From: an uncultured Psychroflexus sp.
GTDB taxonomy: Bacteria > Bacteroidota > Bacteroidia > Flavobacteriales > Flavobacteriaceae
NCBI GenBank assembly: GCA_913056525.1
Contig: CAJXLO010000013.1
Coordinates: forward strand, 1 to 37,939
Direction of reading: 5' to 3'
DNA length: 37,939 bases
The notes under the pieces were generated by a model that was not told the DNA's origin, searched no databases, and saw nothing but the letters and a program-made list of their open reading frames with translations. Shown here piece after piece: positions 17,201 to 24,724 of this stretch (position 1 is the first letter of the stretch; the number at the start of each line of letters is the position of its first letter). The position numbers were made by a program, and so were the translations under genes.

Positions 17201-17800
17201 TCATTCTGATTTTTTTGGTTGATACATAACGATCAACTGGATGACGATCGCCAGAAAGACAAGGAAATAGATCTCTATTTGAGTAAAGAGCTCAACTGTA
17301 CTTACGGCCTTTTTACTGATCGACATTTGTTTCCTTCCTTCTTTTAGTTGGATATTTGATAAGCTCTTCAGGTTATCTTGCAAACGTTCTATCCCAGCTT
17401 TTAAAACTTCTAGCTTTTTTTCATCGAAATGCGTCAAACCTTTTTCTTTTTGCACAAGTGTTCTGTGCTCATCCTTGAGATCATCCAGCGATTTCCTTTC
17501 TTGTTTAGTTAGCTTTGTGTTCTCAAATTTTGAGATCAAAAGGTCCATTTCGTTGTTCAATTGACCTACTTTGTTCTTATAGAACAAAGAATCATTTCTC
17601 ACGATCGCCAGCTCTTTCTCGTGTAGGATATTGGTCATGTCGAAGATCAAGCCTTTGACCACCAATCGGTCTTCATAGATGGTCATCACAGAATTCCTTA
17701 CTTTAATGAAATTGTTCCTATCTATAAGGTTTGTAGCGATGATTAGGATAAATATCATAGCAATTCCCAAGATCCATTTGAGCTTATTGTAGAAGGACAT
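17201..17800 (-). CDS. MCP four-helix-bundle-like sensor protein lacking a signalling domain
   Basis: 199 aa. TM1 near residues 8-26 and TM2 near 171-192 enclose an extracytoplasmic, highly charged helical region with heptad-like runs (LKDEHRTLVQKEKGL, GIERLQDNLKSLS). The layout is that of the four-helix-bundle sensor of methyl-accepting chemotaxis proteins, but the protein ends about 6 residues after TM2, with no HAMP or signalling domain. A stand-alone four-helix-bundle protein could act as a sensor subunit or membrane-stress regulator. It lies 51 nt downstream of the NMT1-like gene and is probably in the same transcript. No terminator hairpin was seen after it. The family name is by resemblance only. 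Confidence 0.6.
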   Translation of the reverse strand: MSFYNKLKWILGIAMIFILIIATNLIDRNNFIKVRNSVMTIYEDRLVVKGLIFDMTNILHEKELAIVRNDSLFYKNKVGQLNNEMDLLISKFENTKLTKQERKSLDDLKDEHRTLVQKEKGLTHFDEKKLEVLKAGIERLQDNLKSLSNIQLKEGRKQMSISKKAVSTVELFTQIEIYFLVFLAIVIQLIVMYQPKKSE

Positions 17801-17851
17801 AACGGTTTTTTTAAGATGATTTAGTAAAAATACTAAAACCTATCGAATAAT

Positions 17852-18763
17852 CTAGGTTAGCAGTTCATTGGTTACTATTTCATCTGCCGTGAAACGTTTT
17901 TGCTCAAGACCATTTTCATGGATCCATTCCAGGAATGCATTTACCTGATCGATCCTCATCTTTCCCCAATCCTTCGTATCTTCCATGTGATCGACTGAAA
18001 AACGTATTGCACTCTCCAGATCGATGTCCTTGTCGTATGCTGGAACGTACTTTTCAAGTATTCGTGCGGCATCGGTAGGATCTTTTTTTGTTTGTAGAAA
18101 TCCTTTTTTTGTTGCTTTGATGAAATCTCCGAACACGCTTTTATTCAGACTAAAAGCATCTTCATCTATCGCAATAATGGGCGAGTAGGAGTAAGGGATA
18201 TCATAATTGCTCATCTTGAAATAGTTGAGCTTCAATTTTTTTGATTTCGCTTGCACACCTTCCCAATTCGTAAAGATCCAGGTAGCGTCTGCTTTTCCTT
18301 GCAGCAATGTGTTCCAGATGCCCAATTTATCTGGATAAGTGATCTGGATATCTCCATTTCCACCATCGTTCTTGATCATTTGCTTTACGATATGGTCTTC
18401 ATATCGCGCCTGATAAGAGGCGTAGGTCATCCCATCGAGTTCCTTAGGAAAATTGATATTGCTGTTCCCCAATGTACATATCGCGCTGACGTCAGAGCTG
18501 TAGATAGCAGCAATAGCCTTTAGCGGGAAAGGCTTTTTCTTGCTTCGATAACTGATCAAACTTTCTGTAGGACATAAAGCGGCATCGGCCTTACCTAGTT
18601 CTACTTTTTTTGCTGGTGTTTCTTTGTAATTATCGTCCTCTGGATCAATGATCTCTAACTGAATAGCCAGTTCCTTATAGAATCCTTTTTCTAATCCTAC
18701 AAGAAATCCAATGTGATTAACATTTGGCGTCCAGTCTAAGGCTAAGTGAAATTTTCTTTTCAT
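17852..18763 (-). CDS. NMT1/THI5-like substrate-binding protein without signal peptide
   Basis: 303 aa of the periplasmic-binding-protein fold seen in ABC transporters for thiamine precursors, nitrate and sulfonates. ALDWTPNVNHIGFLVGLEKGFY at 8-29 is the hallmark start. Two-lobed hinges and a TWIFTNWEG segment follow. The protein starts directly with MKRKFHLALDW, with no signal sequence or lipobox, so it is predicted cytosolic. No permease or ATPase gene is near. Residues that carry the yeast THI5 HMP-P synthase reaction are not present: the region GKADAALCPTESL has no Lys62/His66 equivalents and there is no CCCFC motif, so it is unlikely to be a THI5 enzyme. It is preceded by a DUF4136 lipoprotein gene, with 4 nt between stop and start. 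Confidence 0.7.
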   Translation of the reverse strand: MKRKFHLALDWTPNVNHIGFLVGLEKGFYKELAIQLEIIDPEDDNYKETPAKKVELGKADAALCPTESLISYRSKKKPFPLKAIAAIYSSDVSAICTLGNSNINFPKELDGMTYASYQARYEDHIVKQMIKNDGGNGDIQITYPDKLGIWNTLLQGKADATWIFTNWEGVQAKSKKLKLNYFKMSNYDIPYSYSPIIAIDEDAFSLNKSVFGDFIKATKKGFLQTKKDPTDAARILEKYVPAYDKDIDLESAIRFSVDHMEDTKDWGKMRIDQVNAFLEWIHENGLEQKRFTADEIVTNELLT

Positions 18764-18767
18764 TGCA

Positions 18768-19319
18768 TTATTGATTCATTTGTTGCTCTTTCTGAGGCGG
18801 ATATGCTTTCATTATTTCTTGTACGATAAAATTTATCTTTTCTATCTTTTCTTCTCTGTCCCTGGAAAGAATAGCTTGTCCCATTCCCTGCCATACCAGC
18901 TCTCGACTCTGCTCATCTATGAGATCGATGAAAAGTATTCCATCTACGCTCGTTGAAACATTGCTATAGGCTGGTCCGCCCATGAAATAGGGATTCCAGC
19001 CCCAACCCCAACCATAGCCAAAGTTGTTTTGATAGACGTTTACGTTCTTCTCTGCATCTGTGATAATGCTTATCAAAAGGTCAGGATCTTCTGACTTGAC
19101 CATTCCTTTTTCCTTAAGTTCGCTCTCTATGGCTCTAAGGATCCTTCTTTTATCCAGATCGGATATTTCTGCTTTATCTACTCCCGGTTTATAGAAAGCA
19201 AAGCTCTTATATTGCGAAAAATCTACATTGCTTGCATAATCCGTTGAAACGTCTACACTCGCACATGAACTCATCAAGGCGAAAGCCATTATTCCTAAAA
19301 ACATTTGTACTAACCTCAT
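18768..19319 (-). CDS. DUF4136 lipoprotein
   Basis: 183 aa. Signal peptide with lipobox LMSSC and lipidated C19, so it is outer-membrane or inner-membrane anchored. The mature part has the DUF4136 pattern: YKSFAFYKPG near 37, an ELKEKGM-DPDLLISI segment and FIDLIDEQSRELVWQG near 130. A glycine/tryptophan/asparagine-rich loop (GYGWGWGWNPYFMGG) occupies the middle, as is typical of the family. Function is unknown; it is often annotated as outer-membrane-associated. It heads a minus-strand gene set (then the NMT1-like protein 4 nt later, then the MCP-sensor-like protein). No clean -7 element was found in its 68-nt upstream region. Confidence 0.8.
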   Translation of the reverse strand: MRLVQMFLGIMAFALMSSCASVDVSTDYASNVDFSQYKSFAFYKPGVDKAEISDLDKRRILRAIESELKEKGMVKSEDPDLLISIITDAEKNVNVYQNNFGYGWGWGWNPYFMGGPAYSNVSTSVDGILFIDLIDEQSRELVWQGMGQAILSRDREEKIEKINFIVQEIMKAYPPQKEQQMNQ

Positions 19320-19453
19320 TTTATATCAATTTGTATAAAAATAACCAAAAATCATACCGCTAGCTTCAAAAAAGCGTTAAATCGAATTTGTTCAAAGGGA
19401 TATTTACATTTAAATTAACTTTTAAAATTTCATATACTTGTTTGACCATTAAT

Positions 19454-19461
19454 TACATTTG
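19454..19461 (+). promoter_or_regulatory. -7 element of the TTG-start lipoprotein
   Basis: Exact TAnnTTTG (TACATTTG). It lies downstream of the first in-frame ATG (19388) and 13 nt upstream of TTG 19475, which supports the TTG as the true start. Confidence 0.5.
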
Positions 19462-19474
19462 TAAAAAAAATATT

Positions 19475-19933
19475 TTGGACAAACTACTATTCATACCTTT
19501 ACTTTTGCTCACACTCGCTTGCTCAAACGATGAAAGTTCAGTTCCGGCAGAAAATCTTTCCGAATTAGAAGTTTCCATGATCGAAGGTTCGCCCTGGAAT
19601 TATAACAGTGCTGAATTCGTTAGCGTAGCCATTAATGAACAAGACCTAAGCGAGGCTGAAATGCTTCAGGAAACCGATGATCTGTTGAATTCTGTTAATT
19701 TGGTCTTTAATAATAATCGCACCGTGACATTGAACAGCAATAATGGTCAGGTAGTTTATGATTTTTCTGTATCGGATGCTACGATGACATTTATATCTGA
19801 TGGTGATACCATTGGAACATTAGAGGAAGTTCAGGTTGATGAAAATCAACTTTCCTATATTGATACCTTTGAAGTCACCAATGATAATGGTCAAACGAAC
19901 CAATGGAAGGCCCGATTATTCTTTATGAATTGA
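19475..19933 (+). CDS. small lipoprotein, TTG start
   Basis: 152 aa from TTG 19475. The first residues MDKLLFIPLLLLTLACSND are a clean lipoprotein signal with C16. An in-frame ATG at 19388 would add 29 residues without signal character, placing the lipobox too far inside, and a -7 element lies between the two, so the TTG is preferred. The mature part is acidic with beta-rich segments (VNLVFNNNRTVTLNSNNGQVVYDF, then MTFISDG and QWKARLFF). It resembles the many lipocalin-like Bacteroidota lipoproteins, but I cannot name the family. It sits between divergent DUF4136 and convergent hutU and is probably monocistronic. Confidence 0.7.
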   Translation: MDKLLFIPLLLLTLACSNDESSVPAENLSELEVSMIEGSPWNYNSAEFVSVAINEQDLSEAEMLQETDDLLNSVNLVFNNNRTVTLNSNNGQVVYDFSVSDATMTFISDGDTIGTLEEVQVDENQLSYIDTFEVTNDNGQTNQWKARLFFMN

Positions 19934-20025
19934 GATACAACTGTAATACGCTCATCAACGATCTCAAGCTATCTTTTTCTTATCAATAGAGTATGCTTTC
20001 ATAGATATAGTTCTTTACCTAATAA

Positions 20026-22056
20026 CTATAAAATACGGTCATCCACATGATGGGATTTGGTCACTTTGAGCTTTTCTTCTTCCTTCATAAGCTCATCAAT
20101 GGCAAATGATGCACCTTCGTTCTGTGCCCAGGCGCGTCTGGAAATCCCATTGGAAACATCCCAGAAAAGCATCGACCTTAGGTTGTCATCGGCAAGCTTG
20201 CTTCCATCTAACAGCATACCAAAACCACCATTTATAACTTCGCCCCAACCAACGCCGCCACCATTATGGATACTGACCCAGGTTGCTCCACGAAAGCTGT
20301 CGCCTATCACATTTTGGATGGCCATATCTGCGGTAAATTTGCTACCGTCGTAGATATTTGACGTTTCCCTGAAAGGCGAATCCGTCCCGGAAACATCGTG
20401 ATGATCGCGTCCCAGGATGACCGGTCCTAACTCACCCTTCTTGATGGCTTCATTAAAAGCAGCAGCGATCTTTATTCTTCCTATGGTATCGGCATAGAGG
20501 ATACGTGCCTTAGAACCTACGACCAGCTGGTTTTCCTGCGCACCTCTTATCCATCGGATATTATCCGCCATTTGTTGCTGTATCTTTTCAGGTGCTTTGG
20601 CCTTTAGTTCTTCTAATACCTGCGTGGCGATCTCATCGGTCTTGTTAAGGTCTTTTTCTTTACCACTGGCACAAACCCACCGGAACGGTCCGAAACCAAA
20701 ATCGAAACACATCGGTCCCATGATATCCTGAACATAGCTAGGATAAGCAAAATCGTCAGTGTCACCATTAAACTGCGACCGGTCCACAAATTCATCGTGT
20801 TCATTTTTATAGATGAATGCTCCGGCACGAGAAGCTTCTAATAAAAAGGCATTTCCGTAATCAAAGAAATAGGTTCCTTTTTGGGTATGCGCATTGATCG
20901 CCTTAGTTTGTCGTCTTAAGCTTTCCCTGACCTTTTCCTTAAATACCTTTGGTTGTTCGGCCATAAGCTCATTTGAGGCCTCATAGCTCAAACCTGCCGG
21001 ATAATAGCCGCCAGCCCATGGATTATGAAGTGAGGTCTGGTCGCTTCCCAGATCGATCTTGATGTTTTCCTGATCAAATTTTTCCCAGACATCTACCACA
21101 TTTCCCTGATAGGCAATAGAAACCGCTTCTTTGTTTTTCCTGGCCTGCGTTACTCTGGCACAGAGTTCGTCAAGGTCTGAAATAACTTCATCTACCCATT
21201 GCTGCTCATGTCTGGTTTGCGTAGCTTTAGGATTGACTTCTGCACACACAGAAACGCAGCCGGATATTTTCCCGGCTTTAGGCTGGGCACCGCTCATTCC
21301 GCCTAAGCCAGCCGTTACGAAGAGTCCGCCCTCTGGTGCTTTCCCGATCTTTCTGAATCCGTTAAGCACGGTAATGGTCGTACCATGAACGATACCTTGC
21401 GGACCGATGTACATATAACTTCCAGCGGTCATTTGACCAAATTGCGTCACGCCTAGAGCATTATATCTTTCCCAGTCGTCCGGTTGGGAGTAATTAGGGA
21501 TCATCATACCATTAGTAACTACCACACGTGGTGCTTTTTTATGCGAAGGGAACAATCCCATAGGATGACCGGAATACATCACCAGGGTTTGCTCATCGGT
21601 CATTTGCGCCAGATATTGCATGGTCAATCTATATTGCGCCCAATTCTGGAAAACGCCGCCATTGCCACCGTAAGTGATCAGTTCATGTGGGTGTTGCGCG
21701 ACCTTTGGGTCTAAATTGTTCTGTATCATTAACATGATAGATTTAGCCTGTTCAGATCTACCCGGATAATCTTCTAAGGGTCGGGCATACATTGCATGAT
21801 CAGGACGAAATCTGTACATATAAATTCTACCGAACTCTTCTAATTCCCTTCTAAATTCAGGAGCAAGTTGTGCATGATGCTTAGGATCAAAATAGCGTAA
21901 GGCGTTCCTGAGCGCTAATTTTTTCTCTTCTTTGTTCAATATTTCCTTGCGTTTTGGCGCATGATTAACGTCGGAATCGTAAGGTTTTGCCTCGGGCAAT
22001 CTATCTGGGATGCCTTCCAGTATTTGTTGTTTAAAATTTGTCGTTGTTGAGATCAT
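20026..22056 (-). CDS. hutU: urocanate hydratase
   Basis: 676 aa. Converts urocanate to 4-imidazolone-5-propionate with tightly bound NAD+, the second step of histidine degradation, in the cytosol. It is the longer form (proteobacterial HutU is about 555 aa), with an N-terminal extension of about 80 residues and a C-terminal insertion. Family hallmarks: ITYGGNGGVFQNWAQY near 125, QTLVMYSGHPMG near 155, TAGSYMYIGPQGIVHGT near 210, NAHTQKGTYFFDYGNAF near 390, and GATWVSIHNGGGVGWGEVINGG near 593. The start codon is 2 nt downstream of the stop of the DUF5522 gene, so they share a transcript. hutH, hutI and ftcD are not adjacent, which is unusual for a Hut pathway enzyme. Confidence 0.95.
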   Translation of the reverse strand: MISTTTNFKQQILEGIPDRLPEAKPYDSDVNHAPKRKEILNKEEKKLALRNALRYFDPKHHAQLAPEFRRELEEFGRIYMYRFRPDHAMYARPLEDYPGRSEQAKSIMLMIQNNLDPKVAQHPHELITYGGNGGVFQNWAQYRLTMQYLAQMTDEQTLVMYSGHPMGLFPSHKKAPRVVVTNGMMIPNYSQPDDWERYNALGVTQFGQMTAGSYMYIGPQGIVHGTTITVLNGFRKIGKAPEGGLFVTAGLGGMSGAQPKAGKISGCVSVCAEVNPKATQTRHEQQWVDEVISDLDELCARVTQARKNKEAVSIAYQGNVVDVWEKFDQENIKIDLGSDQTSLHNPWAGGYYPAGLSYEASNELMAEQPKVFKEKVRESLRRQTKAINAHTQKGTYFFDYGNAFLLEASRAGAFIYKNEHDEFVDRSQFNGDTDDFAYPSYVQDIMGPMCFDFGFGPFRWVCASGKEKDLNKTDEIATQVLEELKAKAPEKIQQQMADNIRWIRGAQENQLVVGSKARILYADTIGRIKIAAAFNEAIKKGELGPVILGRDHHDVSGTDSPFRETSNIYDGSKFTADMAIQNVIGDSFRGATWVSIHNGGGVGWGEVINGGFGMLLDGSKLADDNLRSMLFWDVSNGISRRAWAQNEGASFAIDELMKEEEKLKVTKSHHVDDRIL

Positions 22057-22058
22057 GA

Positions 22059-22214
22059 TCAGTGAATTTTCTTATTAAAACCATAAGGACAATGTCTGCA
22101 ACCGCTCTGGCAACAATAGCCGCGCTTAAGGTGATATTGTTCTGTAAAACATCTATAGCCTTTGTCCGTTATATAATAATCGCCTTCTTCAAGTGGAATC
22201 CGTTCGTAGTACAT
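22059..22214 (-). CDS. DUF5522 cysteine-rich mini-protein
   Basis: 51 aa, ATG 22212-22214 on the minus strand, stop TCA 22059-22061. It begins MYYERIPLEEGDYY and has the core GYCCQSGCRHCPYG. The cysteines C34, C35, C39 and C42 plus C22 form a likely metal or Fe-S binding set, and the end is basic (NKKIH). The DUF5522 name is from memory of the RGYCC-GCRHCPYG pattern. It was overlooked by length filters but has a -7 element 27-34 nt upstream and ends 2 nt before hutU, so it is very probably real and co-transcribed. Function is unknown; a role in cofactor handling is conceivable. Confidence 0.75.
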   Translation of the reverse strand: MYYERIPLEEGDYYITDKGYRCFTEQYHLKRGYCCQSGCRHCPYGFNKKIH

Positions 22215-22240
22215 GTTTTAATGTCCTTTTAAAAGTCTTA

Positions 22241-22248
22241 CAAAAATA
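22241..22248 (-). promoter_or_regulatory. -7 element of DUF5522-hutU
   Basis: TATTTTTG on the minus strand, exact TAnnTTTG, 27 nt upstream of the DUF5522 ATG. Confidence 0.4.
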
Positions 22249-22265
22249 AGGTTTTTAAAGATCTA

Positions 22266-22901
22266 TCATACTGCATTAATACTTTGTTCGATCATCAAAA
22301 AATGGAAGAACGAGCCAATCAATACAAAGACATGCCAAATAATATGATGTGCCGGTAGGCTATGCCAACGATAGAAGACTGTGCCAATGCTATAAGCCAA
22401 ACCACCCAGGACGAGATAAACAATGGTGGATGTGGAAGCCACTTCTAAAAAATAGCGGATATCGATCAAGATCAACCAACCCATAGCGATATATAAGAAG
22501 AGCGATAGTTTCTCGAACTTTGCTGTATATTTCAATTTTAGCAAACTTCCAATTCCACCGATGAACCAAACTACCAATAGAAGTAACTGCCCATGACCAT
22601 CCCAAAGTAAGTTGACACAGATAGGCGTGTAAGTACCCGCGATGAGAAAATAAATGCCAATATGATCCAACTTTTGTAGTTTTTTCTTTCGATTGATCGA
22701 ACTCATTAAATGGTAAAAAGTAGAAGCTGAATAAAGAAAAATAAAGCTTAAGCAGTAGACCGCTAATGCCCATTGGACTTTATTTTCCAGCCCATCGAAT
22801 CGTAAAATAAAATACGAGGATATGATCAGCCCAGTAACTATACCAATCCCATGCGTGAAGGCACACCAGAATTCTGCTCGTTGACTTTGATAATTTCCCA
22901 T
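22266..22901 (-). CDS. PAQR/hemolysin III family membrane protein (TrhA-like)
   Basis: 211 aa from ATG 22901 with seven predicted TM helices. PAQR motifs are visible: EFWCAFTHGIG near the N-terminus, SASTFYHL in TM3 and LDHIGIYFLIAGTYTP next to it, and HHIIWHVFVLIGSFFHF in TM7. The Ser/His, Asp and His-x3-His metal-site residues are all present. Family members affect membrane fluidity homeostasis and may have hydrolase activity. The frame is open to 22940, but the short start is supported by a TTAGTTTG -7-like element at 22912-22919. It is monocistronic by context. Confidence 0.85.
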   Translation of the reverse strand: MGNYQSQRAEFWCAFTHGIGIVTGLIISSYFILRFDGLENKVQWALAVYCLSFIFLYSASTFYHLMSSINRKKKLQKLDHIGIYFLIAGTYTPICVNLLWDGHGQLLLLVVWFIGGIGSLLKLKYTAKFEKLSLFLYIAMGWLILIDIRYFLEVASTSTIVYLVLGGLAYSIGTVFYRWHSLPAHHIIWHVFVLIGSFFHFLMIEQSINAV

Positions 22902-23118
22902 AAGAATGGTGCAAACTAAGCTAAATGATGTAGCTATCACAGGGCATTATCATAATGATAACGAATGACTGATCAGGGCTGGAGGCATCTTATTCCTCTC
23001 TGTGAGTATCGGGATAATTAATGAGGATAGAACACGTGTTTTTCTTGAAGCGTAGACCCAATTCAGTAAATTAATATCAGCTGGGTTGAAAATTCAGTTT
23101 TAATTCTACCCGAAAGGG

Positions 23119-23589
23119 TCATATCTGAATAGTTTCACCATTGGTCAATATTCCGGTTTTTAATCTTTTTTCCTGAAAGTTTATCTGGAACTTTGGATCC
23201 TGCAGGATCCTTCCCAGGGAAAATTGGGCACAATAATAGGCTAATGTTGACCTTTGTTGACGCTGATTGTTCAGCGATCGGATCGCATCGTACTTCTTAT
23301 GATAGATCCAGGTCATCACTTCTTCCGCCTCTGTTTCCAGATCATCCTGTGGCTCTATAAGATTTTTAATGAACATACAATCTGCATTGGCGATAACGCT
23401 TAGCTTTTGGATTCCCTCATTTTTGATCGTATGGACTAATTGATCGATAAATAGTTCGTCCTCTATGTAAATTCCGCCTAGCGTATTGATAAAATAGCAA
23501 TCATCTTTCGTGCTGTTTCGTATTTTATCCTCGATGTGCCAGGTAGGACAAGCAATGAACAATCGCTTCTTCTTTCTAAAATTGAACAT
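23119..23589 (-). CDS. degenerate beta-carbonic-anhydrase-like protein
   Basis: 156 aa. I know no name for it. Its order of motifs mimics beta-carbonic anhydrase: LFIACPTWH (residues 10-18, cf. CSDSR), YFINTLGG (32-39, cf. FVIRNAGG), and LSVIANADC (63-71, cf. VVLGHTDC). Spacing from C14 to N68 is 54 residues, close to the 56 between Cys42 and His98 in E. coli Can. C71 is kept, but the His ligand is Asn68 and the Asp-Arg pair of the first motif is missing (T16, H18). Zinc chemistry is therefore unlikely and a pseudoenzyme or binding role is suspected. It is divergent from lysR-icd across 79 nt. Confidence 0.5.
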   Translation of the reverse strand: MFNFRKKKRLFIACPTWHIEDKIRNSTKDDCYFINTLGGIYIEDELFIDQLVHTIKNEGIQKLSVIANADCMFIKNLIEPQDDLETEAEEVMTWIYHKKYDAIRSLNNQRQQRSTLAYYCAQFSLGRILQDPKFQINFQEKRLKTGILTNGETIQI

Positions 23590-23632
23590 ATATAGGTTTT
23601 AGGCAAATTTGATAATTATGCAGATTTACTTT

Positions 23633-23664
23633 TATAAATATTTTATATTTGATCTATAAATATT
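23633..23664. promoter_or_regulatory. direct repeats at the lysR promoter
   Basis: TATAAATATT occurs at 23633-23642 and 23655-23664, 22 bp apart (two helical turns), flanking the -7 element. Candidate LysR operator. The AT-rich background lowers confidence. Confidence 0.35.
23644..23651 (+). promoter_or_regulatory. -7 element of lysR
   Basis: TATATTTG, exact TAnnTTTG, 17 nt before ATG 23669. It lies between the two direct repeats. Confidence 0.5.
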
Positions 23665-23668
23665 AATT

Positions 23669-24622
23669 ATGGAATATACGCTTCATCAACTCAAGGTATT
23701 TGCCAAAGTAGCAGAACTACGATCGGTTACTAAAGCATCAGAAGATCTACATCTCTCGCAACCTGCGGTATCCATCCAACTCAAAAATTTGCAAAAGCAA
23801 TTTGATATTCCATTGATGGAAATCATCGGTCGTAAAGTTTACATTACGGAATTTGGCAAGAATATCGCTGAAGCAGCGCATCGGATACTAGAGGAAGTAG
23901 AGGCTATTGATAATAAGACATTAGCGTTCAGGGGAAAACTGGTAGGTCAACTCAAATTATCCGTTGTATCTACCGGAAAGTATGTTATGCCTTATTATTT
24001 GAGTGATTTCCTCAATGCACATCCGGGAGTCAATTTAAACATGGATGTAACCAATAAATTAAAGGTCATTGAAACCCTGGAACAGAATACGGTGGACTTT
24101 GCGCTGGTTTCAACCTTACCCAAACACATTGAGGTACATCGTGAGCCGCTTATTTCTAATACCTTGTTCTGGGTTTGTAATCACCAGTCTAATTTTACGG
24201 ACAAGGACAATACAGCGGTGCTTAAAAAACGTCCGTTGATCTTTAGGGAAAATGGCTCAGCGACACGACAGGCGATGGAAACCTTTCTCAAAAAAAGGAA
24301 CATCACTGCCTATAAAAAGCTGGAGCTTACTTCAAACGAAGCTGTAAAACAAGCGGTCATTGCGGGCATAGGCAACTCATTGATGCCGATAATCGGTTTA
24401 AAGAACGCTCTAAAGAACAATGTCATAAAGATCATTCCGTTCCGGGAAACGCCCATCACCACGGAATGGAATCTTATCTGGCTCAAGAACAAACGGCTTT
24501 CTCCCCTGGCAGAAGCTTATTTAGCTTACATAAGGAACGAAAAGGAAAAGATCAAAAGAGAAAAATTCAGTTGGTATCGTGATTTTAGCTTATCATACCA
24601 TAACTTGTTCACCTCACAATAA
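23669..24622 (+). CDS. LysR-type transcriptional regulator
   Basis: 317 aa. N-terminal winged HTH (1-60; LHQLKVFAKVAELRSVTKASEDLHLSQPAVS) and a LysR substrate-binding domain (about 90-300). The end is lysine/phenylalanine-rich. It lies 102 nt upstream of icd on the same strand and is divergent from the carbonic-anhydrase-like gene. AT-rich repeats at its own promoter and before icd suggest autoregulation and control of icd. The effector is unknown; the family often senses metabolites of the regulated pathway. Resemblance to the CbbR/CysB-type group is only general. Confidence 0.9.
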   Translation: MEYTLHQLKVFAKVAELRSVTKASEDLHLSQPAVSIQLKNLQKQFDIPLMEIIGRKVYITEFGKNIAEAAHRILEEVEAIDNKTLAFRGKLVGQLKLSVVSTGKYVMPYYLSDFLNAHPGVNLNMDVTNKLKVIETLEQNTVDFALVSTLPKHIEVHREPLISNTLFWVCNHQSNFTDKDNTAVLKKRPLIFRENGSATRQAMETFLKKRNITAYKKLELTSNEAVKQAVIAGIGNSLMPIIGLKNALKNNVIKIIPFRETPITTEWNLIWLKNKRLSPLAEAYLAYIRNEKEKIKREKFSWYRDFSLSYHNLFTSQ

Positions 24623-24637
24623 ACTATTTATAAAATT

Positions 24638-24680
24638 ATTATTTATATCATTAATATGATCATTAAAACATATAAATAAT
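24638..24680. promoter_or_regulatory. inverted repeat upstream of icd
   Basis: ATTATTTATA at 24638-24647 and its exact complement TATAAATAAT at 24671-24680, spacer 23 bp. It shares the TATAAATA core with the lysR promoter repeats. Candidate LysR site controlling icd. Confidence 0.4.
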
Positions 24681-24699
24681 TTTGAATGTTCATAGGTTA

Positions 24700-24707
24700 T
24701 ACATTTG
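24700..24707 (+). promoter_or_regulatory. -7 element of icd
   Basis: Exact TACATTTG, 17 nt before ATG 24725. A second exact element, TAATTTTG, is at 24677-24684. Both lie between the LysR stop and icd. Confidence 0.5.
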
Positions 24708-24724
24708 TTAAAAAAAATAACCTA

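Noticed and set aside
17852-18763. Functional THI5 HMP-P synthase
   Set aside because: Lys62/His66 equivalents and the CCCFC motif are missing.
19930-19967. TTGAGAT/ATCTCAA pair as a terminator between the lipoprotein and hutU
   Set aside because: Loop of 24 nt and no T-tract.
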